In this document: positions 46,696 through 56,178 of the stretch, piece by piece
How positions within the stretch are numbered: the stretch's first letter is position 1
Layout of the letters: the number at the start of each line of letters is the position of its first letter
Origin: Bacteroidales bacterium
GTDB lineage: Bacteria > Bacteroidota > Bacteroidia > Bacteroidales > UBA932
Direction: 5' to 3'
DNA length: 64,000 nucleotides
Assembly: GCA_017453565.1 (NCBI GenBank)
Contig: JAFTEQ010000003.1
Span: 1-64,000, forward strand
Notes under the pieces: model-generated
Seen by the model: the letters and a program-made list of their open reading frames with translations, nothing else
Told to the model about the DNA's origin: nothing
Databases searched by the model: none
Program-made: the position numbers and the translations under genes

Positions 46696-48753
46696 TCAGC
46701 GCCGGATGTCGGCCTGCAGCCTGATGTCTGCGGACGATGCGCCCACGGCGATGCGGTAGGCGCCGGGATCCTGCTTCCAGGCGTGGGTCTTCACGTCGTA
46801 GTAGCTGAAGGCATCGGGGCCGAGGTGGATGCTGAAGCGCTCCGAGGCGCCTTTGCGGATGAGTTTCTTGTCGTAGCCCTTGAGTTCGCGGTCGGGCCGC
46901 AGGACCGAGGGTTTCTGCGGGCACACGTAGACTTGCGCCACTTCCTTGGCGTCGGCGGCACCGGTGTTGGTGACGGTGAACGACACATCCACGCCGTCGC
47001 CGGCGGGCACCACCGAGAGATCATCGTAGCGGAAGCTGGTGTAGCTGAGGCCGAAGCCGAAGGGGAAGAGGGGCTCCACGCCGAAATGCTTCACCCCGCG
47101 GTAGCCCAGGAACACGCCCTCGGAGTAGTCGGTGTAGGGATAACTGGCGCGGTAGATTGCCTTCTGCAGCTGTTGAGGCGTGTAGTGGCCGCTCACCGGG
47201 TTCTTATCCAGGCTGCCCCAGAAGGTGAAGGGAAGCTTTCCGGAGGGGGATACCTTGCCGGTAAGCAGGGCTGCCAGGGCGTTGCCGCCTTCCTGGCCGG
47301 GATACCAGTCCATGATGATGGCCGGCACCTTGTCGAGCCAGCGGCTCAGGTCGAACTCGCCGCCCGAATTGATGACCAGGACCAGCTTGTCGGTGTGCTT
47401 GAGCACGGCGTCCACCTGATTCGCACGGGTGGGCGGCAGATTGTAGCTGCGGTCGCGGCTCTCGCTTTCGAAGGCCTCGTCGAAACCAGTCACCATGATC
47501 ACGGCCGTGGCGGAACGCAGCACCTCGGGATCGGGGTGGCCCAGCAGGATCACCGGATAGTCCTTGCCCAGAGCCTGCATGCCCGCAGCCGGAGTGACGC
47601 CGTGGCCGTCCTCGGGATTCACCCAGCCCGAACCGCCGCCGCAGACAATGCTGTAGGCGTTGGGGCCGATCACCACGTATTTGTTCTTCTTGCCGGGCTT
47701 GAGAGGCAGGATGCCGCCCTCGTTCTTGAGGAGGACGGGGCCTTCCAGTGCAATTTCATAGGCGCGCCGCGCCGAGAGGGCCTTGTCTTCGGCCGCCGGG
47801 TCGGGGGCGGTAGATTTGTCCAGGAAGCCGAACGCGGCAAAGGCCTGCAGGATGTGCTGGCACTTCTCATCCAGGTCGTCCTCCGTGATGACGCCGTTGG
47901 CCAGCAGGCCCTTGATGAGATCGGGCTTGGCCACCTTGGCCCAGGGCATCTCCAGGTCGAGCCCGCCCTTCACGAAGTTGAGGGGGTCGTAGCAGGAATT
48001 CCAGTCAGACATGGCAATGCCCTCGAAGCCCCAGGCGCGCAGGTTGTCGCGGATGAGCCAGGGGTTCTCGGCGGCGTGCATGCCGTTGATGGGGTTGTAG
48101 CTGGTCATCACGGCGCCCACGCGGGCTTTTTCCACCGCCTTGCGGAAGGTGGCGAAATAGATTTCGTTGATGGTGCGCTCGTCGGCGTTGGAACTGGTCC
48201 CGTGCCGGTCGTACTCCTGATTGTTGAGGGCAAAGTGCTTGATGGTGGCCATCACGCCTTGCTCCTGCATGCCCTGGACGTACTCGGAAGCCGTTTCAGA
48301 TGCCAGATATGGGTCTTCGCCGTAGTATTCGAAATTGCGCCCGCAGAGTGCGCTGCGGTAGATGTTGACGCCGGGCCCCAGCATGATCTGGATGCCGTTG
48401 GCCTTGGCGGCGCAGCCGATGCCGCGACCCATTTCCCGTACGGCCTGACGGTTCCAGGAAGCCGCGACGGAGAGGCCGCAGGGGTAGAAGGTGCTCTGGA
48501 TGCGTTTGTTGCCGTAATTGCGCACGCCCTGGGGACCGTCGGCCATGCGGATAGCCGGGATGCCCAGACGCTCCACGGCCTGGGTGCAGAAGCCGTCGAT
48601 CTTACCGGAAATGAGGTCTATCTTTTCGTCCAGGGTGAGCTGGCGGACCAGGGCTGCGGCACGGTCTTTATGAGCCTGGGTAATCTCCTGTGCGCGGGCG
48701 ACAGGGGAAGCGAGCAGGACTGCGGTGAGGAGGAGAAGGGTGTTTTTTTTCAT
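46696..48753 (-). CDS. Glycoside hydrolase family 3 beta-glucosidase-like
   Basis: 685 aa with a signal peptide (1-21, ending VARAQE). The GH3 N-terminal barrel includes LGPGVNIYRS, GRNFEYYGEDPYL, KHFALNNQE and the nucleophile Asp near 250 in IAMSDWNS. A C-terminal alpha/beta sandwich and a fibronectin-III-like domain (VSFTVTNTGAADAKEVAQVYV) follow. It is likely periplasmic and acts on beta-glucosides or related oligosaccharides. The start is ATG 48753; the open frame continues for 2.7 kb upstream only as antisense of aroC and sufB. Confidence 0.9.
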   Translation of the reverse strand: MKKNTLLLLTAVLLASPVARAQEITQAHKDRAAALVRQLTLDEKIDLISGKIDGFCTQAVERLGIPAIRMADGPQGVRNYGNKRIQSTFYPCGLSVAASWNRQAVREMGRGIGCAAKANGIQIMLGPGVNIYRSALCGRNFEYYGEDPYLASETASEYVQGMQEQGVMATIKHFALNNQEYDRHGTSSNADERTINEIYFATFRKAVEKARVGAVMTSYNPINGMHAAENPWLIRDNLRAWGFEGIAMSDWNSCYDPLNFVKGGLDLEMPWAKVAKPDLIKGLLANGVITEDDLDEKCQHILQAFAAFGFLDKSTAPDPAAEDKALSARRAYEIALEGPVLLKNEGGILPLKPGKKNKYVVIGPNAYSIVCGGGSGWVNPEDGHGVTPAAGMQALGKDYPVILLGHPDPEVLRSATAVIMVTGFDEAFESESRDRSYNLPPTRANQVDAVLKHTDKLVLVINSGGEFDLSRWLDKVPAIIMDWYPGQEGGNALAALLTGKVSPSGKLPFTFWGSLDKNPVSGHYTPQQLQKAIYRASYPYTDYSEGVFLGYRGVKHFGVEPLFPFGFGLSYTSFRYDDLSVVPAGDGVDVSFTVTNTGAADAKEVAQVYVCPQKPSVLRPDRELKGYDKKLIRKGASERFSIHLGPDAFSYYDVKTHAWKQDPGAYRIAVGASSADIRLQADIRR

Positions 48754-48803
48754 CTTTCGCGTTATTAGTGTTCCAAATATACGCAGAAAAAGCCGAAAAC
48801 CAC

Positions 48804-48811
48804 TAAATTTG
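48804..48811 (+). promoter_or_regulatory. -7 element of the aroC-suf-ispE operon
   Basis: TAAATTTG lies 20 bases before the aroC ATG at 48832. Confidence 0.55.
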
Positions 48812-48831
48812 TAGGAAATGAACAAGTCCGT

Positions 48832-49863
48832 ATGAACAGCTTTGGTCAGTTTTTGCGCGTGACGCTCTTTGGCGAATCTCACGGCCCGGCCATCGGGGTG
48901 GTGATCGACGGGGTTCCCGCCGGGATTCCGCTTGCGGTCGGGGACTTTATGGAAGACCTCGCCCGGCGCGCACCGGGTGCGAAAGGCACCACGGCCCGAA
49001 GGGAGAAAGACGTGCCCGAAATCCTGAGCGGCGTCTATGAAGGACATACCACGGGTGCGCCCCTTACCCTCATCTGGCGCAACGAGCATGCCCGATCCGA
49101 AGACTATGAGCGTTTGAAAGACATACCTCGGCCCGGCCACGCTGATTATCCGGCAATGGGTAAATATCATGGTTATGCGGATTTGCGCGGCGGTGGTCCC
49201 TTCTCCGGGAGGATGACCCTTGCCCTGGTGGCCGCCGGAGTTGTGGCGAAGAAACTGTTGCAAGCCGTTTCCCTGGAAATCAGCGCCCGTCTGGTTGAAG
49301 TCGGGGGAGAAAACGACCCGAAGCGCTGGGATGCCCTTTTGGACGAGTGTGCCGCGAAGGGCGATTCCCTGGGCGGAGTGGTGGAGTGTACGGCCAGCCG
49401 GATGCCGGTTGGTCTGGGGGAGCCCTTCTTCGATTCCCTGGAGTCCCTGTTGTCTCATGCCGTCTTCTCCATCCCGGGCGTGCGGGGCATCGAATTCGGG
49501 GACGGCTTCGCTGCTGCCGGAATGAAAGGGTCTGAACACAACGATCCTCTGGTTGCCGTACCCGGCCTGACGAAGGGGGAAGGGACGGTCGCTCCTGCCA
49601 AAAACGGTGCCGGCGGCATCAACGGTGGGCTTTCCAATGGTGCACCCCTGCTCTTCCGAGTGGCTTTCAAGCCCACGGCGAGTATTTCCCGCCCTCAGCA
49701 GACTTACAACTGTCGGACGCACACCCAGGACATCCTTTCCGTCAAGGGGCGGCATGATGTCTGTTTTGCGCTTCGTACCCCAGTGATCGTGGAGGCTGCG
49801 ACGGCTTTGGTCCTTTGTGACCTGGTCCTGCGCGACAGAGCCGCGATGGAACGTCCCTTCTGA
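48832..49863 (+). CDS. aroC: Chorismate synthase
   Basis: 343 aa. FGQFLRVTLFGESHGPAIGVVIDG, RPGHADYPAMGKYH, FSGRMTLALVAAGVVAK and the C-terminal GRHDVCFALRTPVIVEAA are diagnostic. It makes chorismate from EPSP using reduced FMN and completes the shikimate route, whose aroB and aroDA lie 40 kb away in this window. It leads an apparent operon with sufB 9 bases downstream. Confidence 0.95.
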   Translation: MNSFGQFLRVTLFGESHGPAIGVVIDGVPAGIPLAVGDFMEDLARRAPGAKGTTARREKDVPEILSGVYEGHTTGAPLTLIWRNEHARSEDYERLKDIPRPGHADYPAMGKYHGYADLRGGGPFSGRMTLALVAAGVVAKKLLQAVSLEISARLVEVGGENDPKRWDALLDECAAKGDSLGGVVECTASRMPVGLGEPFFDSLESLLSHAVFSIPGVRGIEFGDGFAAAGMKGSEHNDPLVAVPGLTKGEGTVAPAKNGAGGINGGLSNGAPLLFRVAFKPTASISRPQQTYNCRTHTQDILSVKGRHDVCFALRTPVIVEAATALVLCDLVLRDRAAMERPF

Positions 49864-49872
49864 ATACAATCC

Positions 49873-51330
<1,458 letters not shown>

Positions 51331-51346
51331 CCGAAAAACAACGCTT

Positions 51347-52099
51347 ATGTCTGAATATCTGCTCGAAATCAACGATCTGCACGCTTCGGTCTCCGGCAAG
51401 GAGATCCTGAAAGGCGTGAGCCTGTGTATCGCTCCCGGCGAAGTGCACGCGGTCATGGGACCCAACGGCGCCGGGAAAAGCACTCTTTCGGCGGTGCTGG
51501 CCGGCCGGCCCGACTACGAGGTCACGGCGGGGACGGTCCTGTTCCGGGGCCGCGACCTGCTCGCCCTGTCGCCCGAGGAGCGCTCCTGGGCGGGGCTTTT
51601 CCTCTCGTTCCAGTATCCGGTGGAGATTCCCGGCGTGTCCATCACCAACTTCATGAAGGCGGCGGTGAACGCCCGCCGCAAGGCCCGGGGGCTGCCCGAA
51701 CTGTCGGCGGCCGAATTCCTCAAACTTATGAAGGAGAAGATGGCCCTGGTGCAGATGAAGGGCGAGTTCGCCCGGCGCGAGCTCAACGTGGGTTTCTCGG
51801 GCGGAGAGAAAAAGCGCAACGAGATATTCCAGATGGCCATGATCGACCCGCTCTTCTCCATCCTCGACGAGACCGACAGCGGCCTCGACGTGGACGCCCT
51901 GAGGATCGTGGCCGACGGGGTGAACGCCCTGCGCAGCCCCGAGAAGGCGGCCATCGTGATTACCCATTACAAGCGTCTGCTCGACTACATCAGGCCCGAC
52001 GTGGTGCACATCCTGAAGGAAGGACGCATCGTGCGTACGGGCGGTCCGGAGCTGGTGGAACAGATTGAAAAGGAGGGATATGAAGGAATCGGTGCCTGA
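51347..52099 (+). CDS. sufC: Fe-S cluster assembly ATPase SufC
   Basis: 250 aa. Walker A GPNGAGKST (38-46), signature FSGGEKKRNE, Walker B and D-loop FSILDETDSGLDVDAL and VITHYKR are intact and SufC-specific. It energises the SufBCD complex. The 3' end overlaps sufD by 20 bases. Confidence 0.96.
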   Translation: MSEYLLEINDLHASVSGKEILKGVSLCIAPGEVHAVMGPNGAGKSTLSAVLAGRPDYEVTAGTVLFRGRDLLALSPEERSWAGLFLSFQYPVEIPGVSITNFMKAAVNARRKARGLPELSAAEFLKLMKEKMALVQMKGEFARRELNVGFSGGEKKRNEIFQMAMIDPLFSILDETDSGLDVDALRIVADGVNALRSPEKAAIVITHYKRLLDYIRPDVVHILKEGRIVRTGGPELVEQIEKEGYEGIGA

Positions 52100-52685
52100 A
52101 CTGCTCTGCATGCTGGGGCGTGACGCCCTGCCCGGGCCCTTCCGTCTGGAAGCGGGCCAGGCGCTGCGGCTTACCCTGCTGGCGCTGCCGGGCGTGAGCG
52201 TCGACGCTTCGCTCGAAGTGCAGCTGTTGGGGCCGGGAGCGGAACTCGATCTGGGCGGGCTCTACCTCTGCCGCTCCGACGAGCGCGTGCGCCTCTCCGT
52301 CCGGGTACGGCACGAAGCGGGCGGGGCCGTCTCGCATCAGCTGCTGAAGGGCATTGTGGACGGCACGGCGCGTTTCTCCTTCGACGGGCTCATCTACGTG
52401 GCCCCCGATGCGCAGAAGACCGAGGCGGTGCAGCAGAACCACAGCCTGCTGCTCTCGGACAGCTGCCAGGCCGAGACGCGTCCGCAGCTGGAAATCTACG
52501 CCGACGACGTAATCTGTTCGCACGGTGCCACCCTGGGCCACCTCAATGCGGACGAGCAGTTCTACATGCGTTCGCGCGGCATTCCCGAGGAGGAGGCGCG
52601 CCGCCTGCAGATGATTTCCTTCCTTTCCCCCGTGCTGTCGCGTCTGCCCGAGGCGCTGCAGGAAGAATGCCTTGCCGCCCTATGA
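52080..52685 (+). CDS. sufD: Fe-S cluster assembly protein SufD, short form
   Basis: 201 aa, about half the usual 400-450. It retains the C-terminal beta-helix and helix of SufD, including FDGLIYVAPDAQKTEAVQQN, CSHGATLGHLNADEQFYMRSRGI (with the conserved His) and the final helical FLSPVLSRL. The usual N-terminal helical domain is absent. The ATG at 52080 has a strong Shine-Dalgarno AGGAGG just upstream, inside sufC. It overlaps sufC by 20 bases and ispE by 4. Probably functional as a minimal SufD, since the frame and coupling are intact. Confidence 0.85.
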   Translation: MKESVPELLCMLGRDALPGPFRLEAGQALRLTLLALPGVSVDASLEVQLLGPGAELDLGGLYLCRSDERVRLSVRVRHEAGGAVSHQLLKGIVDGTARFSFDGLIYVAPDAQKTEAVQQNHSLLLSDSCQAETRPQLEIYADDVICSHGATLGHLNADEQFYMRSRGIPEEEARRLQMISFLSPVLSRLPEALQEECLAAL

Positions 52686-53455
52686 TGCGCCTCGCTACCG
52701 GTGTGAAGATCAACCTCGGGCTCCGTGTGCTGCGGCGCCGGCCCGACGGTTACCACGACATTGAAACCCTCTTCTACCCCTGTCCTGCGCCGGGCGACCG
52801 GCTCGAGATGCAGCGCGCCCGTTCCTTCTCCCTTCAGATAGACGGCCCCTGCTACACCGGTTGGGACCCGTCCGAAGACCTCTGTGCGCGTGCCTGGCGG
52901 CTTATGGCCGGACGTTACCGGATTCCCCCGGTGGAGATCCGCCTGCACAAGACCGCGCCCGTGGGAGCCGGCCTCGGAGGCGGCAGCGCCGATGCGGCGG
53001 CCGTGCTCTGCGCCCTCGACGCCCTCTTTACCCTGCATCTCGGGGAAGACCGGCTCGCCGCCCTTGCCGCTGAACTGGGGAGCGACTGTCCTTTCTTCGT
53101 GTACAACCGTCCCATGCTGGGCGAAGGCCGGGGAGAAGTGCTCACACCCTTCGCGCTCGACCTGTCCGCCTACGACATCCGCATTGCCGTGCCGGAAGGC
53201 GTGTCGGTCTCTACGGCCGAGGCCTACCGGGGTGTGCTCGATGCCGCGCATCCGAACCCGGGCCTTCCGCTGCGCCATGCGCTCCGCCGGCCCGTTGCGG
53301 AGTGGCGTGAGGTACTGCACAACGATTTCGAGGACACGGTGTTCCCGCGGTACGAAAAAATCGCCGCGTTGAAGCGGCGATTCTATGAACAGGGAGCGGT
53401 CTACGCCGCCATGTCAGGTTCGGGCTCGGCCGTCTTCGGCCTTTTCCCTCGCTGA
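52682..53455 (+). CDS. ispE: 4-diphosphocytidyl-2-C-methyl-D-erythritol kinase
   Basis: 257 aa, GHMP kinase family. The start ATG overlaps the sufD stop (ATGA). KINLGLRVLRRRPDGYHDIETLF and the ATP-binding PVGAGLGGGSADAAA (near 97-111) are diagnostic, with C-terminal MSGSGSAVFGLF. It phosphorylates CDP-methylerythritol in the MEP isoprenoid pathway. The stop codon abuts the stop of the convergent lipoprotein gene with no spacer. Confidence 0.93.
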   Translation: MMRLATGVKINLGLRVLRRRPDGYHDIETLFYPCPAPGDRLEMQRARSFSLQIDGPCYTGWDPSEDLCARAWRLMAGRYRIPPVEIRLHKTAPVGAGLGGGSADAAAVLCALDALFTLHLGEDRLAALAAELGSDCPFFVYNRPMLGEGRGEVLTPFALDLSAYDIRIAVPEGVSVSTAEAYRGVLDAAHPNPGLPLRHALRRPVAEWREVLHNDFEDTVFPRYEKIAALKRRFYEQGAVYAAMSGSGSAVFGLFPR

Positions 53456-54946
53456 TTACTCCGGAAGGATGCCGTCGTAGGTGACCTGGATGGAGCGGAC
53501 GTGAATCTTGTTGTAGAAGTTGACGCAGACAAAAGTGCCGGTGGCGGGTTCGCTGACGTCGAAGGAGACTTCCTTGGTGGCGCCTGCCGCAAGTGCCGAC
53601 ATATCGACGGTCTCACTTCCCCAGGGCGAAGTGCCGCTGCCAGCCGACTCCGTCAGATAAATCTTCGGGGAATCAGAGTCCCCTTCTACCCGCACAAGCG
53701 TAACCTTGATCTTGGTGATGGCCCGGTAGAGGCTGGGGCTGATGGCAACACCGACGCGGGTTCCACCTGCCGTATTGAGGTAGAGGCTGGTGTTGGCGGA
53801 GTCCCAGCAGTATTTGCTGGACGACTGGGAAACCTGCACCTTTGCCCTGTTGCCTGCCGCATCGAAGGGGTAATAGGCCGCTTTGGACGTGCCATTGCTT
53901 TCGGACGTGGGCCAGGCCTCCACGTTGGCGTCACCGACGCCGGGTTGCGTATAGAAGTTGGCCGTGGAGAAATCGGCAGTCCAAACGTCTTTGGCCATAG
54001 CCGTCCAGGCGGTGCCGTGCCGGGAGAGCGTACCCAGGTCGTAGATGGTGTTGCGGCTCAGGGAAACGGCCGAAGCGGTGGTCTTCTCATAGTAGTAGCC
54101 CTCTTTGCGCAGGGAAATGCTGATGGGGTAGTTGTTGGCCGCTCCGGCCCCGGTAGAAAGCGTTCCGGTGCTGTTGATGGGGCAGGCTACAGCGTAATAG
54201 GTCTTGCCGGTAGAGAAGGTGTCTTCGCCCGAGGGCGGCAGCACGGTGATGCCCTGGGTGCGGCCGCTTCCGCCCACCCCGGCGGAAGTCGTAAAGCCGG
54301 AAGGCTCGTCGGTAAGGGGGTACTGCACGGCGAAGTTGCCGGCAAAAATGGGACTGACCGTTCCGTTGGTCCCAACGATGGAGACGGACTCCACGTCACT
54401 GTCTTCTACCTGGAATTTGAAGACGCTCAGGCAGTTCTTCATAACCAGGTCGGCGCCGCCCACGCTCTCACCGATGGCGAAGCCCAGTTTGGCGGGCAGG
54501 TCGCCCTCTACGGCCGTCTGAGTGGCGGGAATCCTGCGCTGGAAGCCCGTCTGGGTGCCGCTTCTGGGGCTCTTGCCGGCAACGGAGTAGTACCTTGCGT
54601 CTTCATAGGGATAGAAGGCATAGTAGGTGTCGTCTGCACCTTCGGGGCAGGTGCCGGAGAAGGTGGCCGAAGTGGTCCCGGCTCCGCTTACGAGCGTGAA
54701 CTCGTAGACTTTGGTGGTTCCTTTGGGGATGATGGCGATCTTGTCGCCAGCCTGCCATTTGACGCTGGTGCCGCTGAGCGTAGTGCGCAGTTCGGGGGCG
54801 TTGGCATCGGTTTCGGGCGCGACGGGCATATCCATTTTCACGCCGAAGGTCATGGGAATGAGTTTCACTTCCGCGCTGTTCTGCTTGGCGCAGGACGCAA
54901 GAATCATGAGGGGCAGCAGGGCTGCAAGTATCTTGGTGTGTTTCAT
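53456..54946 (-). CDS. Fimbrillin-like lipoprotein
   Basis: 496 aa from ATG 54946. The lipoprotein signal ends LLPLMILASC. The core has fimbrillin-like features: TLSGTSVKWQAGDKIAIIPKG, FSGTCPEGADDTYYAFYPY, a Ser/Thr-rich middle with Gly-rich SAGVGGSGRTQ, and a C-terminal beta-sandwich with ATGTFVCVNFYNKIHVRSIQV. It probably sits on the cell surface. A 48-aa peptide gene lies 13 bases upstream, the same arrangement as at 17.8-19.4 kb. It abuts ispE tail to tail. Confidence 0.65.
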   Translation of the reverse strand: MKHTKILAALLPLMILASCAKQNSAEVKLIPMTFGVKMDMPVAPETDANAPELRTTLSGTSVKWQAGDKIAIIPKGTTKVYEFTLVSGAGTTSATFSGTCPEGADDTYYAFYPYEDARYYSVAGKSPRSGTQTGFQRRIPATQTAVEGDLPAKLGFAIGESVGGADLVMKNCLSVFKFQVEDSDVESVSIVGTNGTVSPIFAGNFAVQYPLTDEPSGFTTSAGVGGSGRTQGITVLPPSGEDTFSTGKTYYAVACPINSTGTLSTGAGAANNYPISISLRKEGYYYEKTTASAVSLSRNTIYDLGTLSRHGTAWTAMAKDVWTADFSTANFYTQPGVGDANVEAWPTSESNGTSKAAYYPFDAAGNRAKVQVSQSSSKYCWDSANTSLYLNTAGGTRVGVAISPSLYRAITKIKVTLVRVEGDSDSPKIYLTESAGSGTSPWGSETVDMSALAAGATKEVSFDVSEPATGTFVCVNFYNKIHVRSIQVTYDGILPE

Positions 54947-54959
54947 AAGGCGTGGCGGT

Positions 54960-55106
54960 TTAGAACAGATCGTGAATGTCGGATTCGCCGTAGCCCTCGG
55001 TGTCTGCACCCGGGCTGAGGCACAAAATGTTCGCGGCAAGGAGTTCCACTGCCTCGCACGCCGGGGCGGAATACTCCGCCTCCCGGAAGGGATGTTGCTG
55101 TTTCAT
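54960..55106 (-). CDS. Short peptide (48 aa) with EYxAPxxExVE motif
   Basis: 48 aa, no signal peptide; starts MKQQHPFREAEYSAPACEAVEL and ends SDIHDLF. It shares EYxAPxxExVE and an acidic/Gly, aromatic tail with the 47-aa peptide at 17784. It precedes a fimbrillin-like lipoprotein by 13 bases. A -7 element (TATATTTG, minus strand) at 55129-55136 puts a short leader before the ATG, which supports it being the first gene of the transcript. Function unknown. Confidence 0.65.
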   Translation of the reverse strand: MKQQHPFREAEYSAPACEAVELLAANILCLSPGADTEGYGESDIHDLF

Positions 55107-55128
55107 TGCAGTTTTGATGTTATCTGTG

Positions 55129-55136
55129 CAAATATA
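55129..55136 (-). promoter_or_regulatory. -7 element of the small-peptide/fimbrillin-like transcript
   Basis: TATATTTG on the minus strand, 22 bases upstream of the ATG at 55106. Confidence 0.55.
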
Positions 55137-55152
55137 CAAATTATTTGTGAAT

Positions 55153-56178
55153 CTATTTCAGCAGCTCAAGGTAACGCTGCACGAAGGCTTCCGGGGCGAG
55201 CATCGCCTCGGCCTTGTGCCGGGCGGCGAGCCCCATTGTCTGCAGCTCTTCCGGGCTCAGGGCGCAAAAGCGCAGGATAGTGTCGGCCATGTCTTGAGGC
55301 TGGGTGGGGTCGAAAAGCAGGCCCTCCACCCCGTCGGAGACGAGCAGGGGATTGTCGCACACCCGGCTGCAGAGTACGGGCAGGCCGCAGGCGAGCGCCT
55401 CGCCTACCACGTTGGGAAATCCTTCGTAGAGCGAAGGCAGGCATAGGGCGTCAGAGTTGTGGTAGACGGCTGCCACATCCTGTACGGGCGGGTGGAAACG
55501 CACACCGCCGCGTTCTTCCTCGGCAGGCGCGCCGTACCAGTCGACCTCCAACGCAGCACCCTGTTCGCGGGCCAGGCGGACCGCTTCCACGAAAGCGGGC
55601 GCATTTTTCTGGGGGTGCAGGCGGGCCACCACGGCCAAGCGGACCGGGCCGTCCGGCCGCTCCCCGGCCGATGGTTTGAAGGCCTGCAGGTCTACATAAT
55701 TATGAATGACGCTGCACTTTGCAGCGAGCTGCGGGAAGTGCGTGCGCACGAAGTCGGCCTGTGTGGCGGCGTTGCATACGATGGCATCGGCCACCCGGTA
55801 ACGGCGGAACTTGGCCTTTTCCTTCCGGGTGAGCGCCTGCGTAGTGTTGCGTTCGCCCACAATGAGGCGCCAGGGGGCGCCCAGGGCCTTGAGCGTGCAG
55901 GCGGCGCGGGTGGCTCCGTCGAGCCAGGCAATCACGGCATCGGGCCTGAACCGGCGCAGCTCGGCGCGCAGTTTCAGCACCCGAACAATCTTCCAGCGGG
56001 CGCGCAGCATCTTCCAGGGCACGCCCTTTTCTTCCAGGAAGGGGCGGTAGAAAGTGCGGCTGTCGAACCAGCAGACTTGCACCTCGTGCCCCTGGTCCTT
56101 CAGGAGCGCGGCGAGGCCCGTGAGCTGCCTTTCGGCGCCCCCGGGGCCCATACAGCTTATGAGGCAGACGATTCTCAT
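55153..56178 (-). CDS. Glycosyltransferase family 4
   Basis: 341 aa. The N-terminal GPGGAERQLTGLAALL and the C-terminal donor-binding LPSLYEGFPNVVGEALACGLPVL (with the E-x7-E pattern) mark a GT-B fold GT4 enzyme that uses a nucleotide sugar. It is probably part of capsule or LPS O-antigen assembly, since its start overlaps the flippase gene by 4 bases. Sugar and linkage are unknown. Confidence 0.88.
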   Translation of the reverse strand: MRIVCLISCMGPGGAERQLTGLAALLKDQGHEVQVCWFDSRTFYRPFLEEKGVPWKMLRARWKIVRVLKLRAELRRFRPDAVIAWLDGATRAACTLKALGAPWRLIVGERNTTQALTRKEKAKFRRYRVADAIVCNAATQADFVRTHFPQLAAKCSVIHNYVDLQAFKPSAGERPDGPVRLAVVARLHPQKNAPAFVEAVRLAREQGAALEVDWYGAPAEEERGGVRFHPPVQDVAAVYHNSDALCLPSLYEGFPNVVGEALACGLPVLCSRVCDNPLLVSDGVEGLLFDPTQPQDMADTILRFCALSPEELQTMGLAARHKAEAMLAPEAFVQRYLELLK

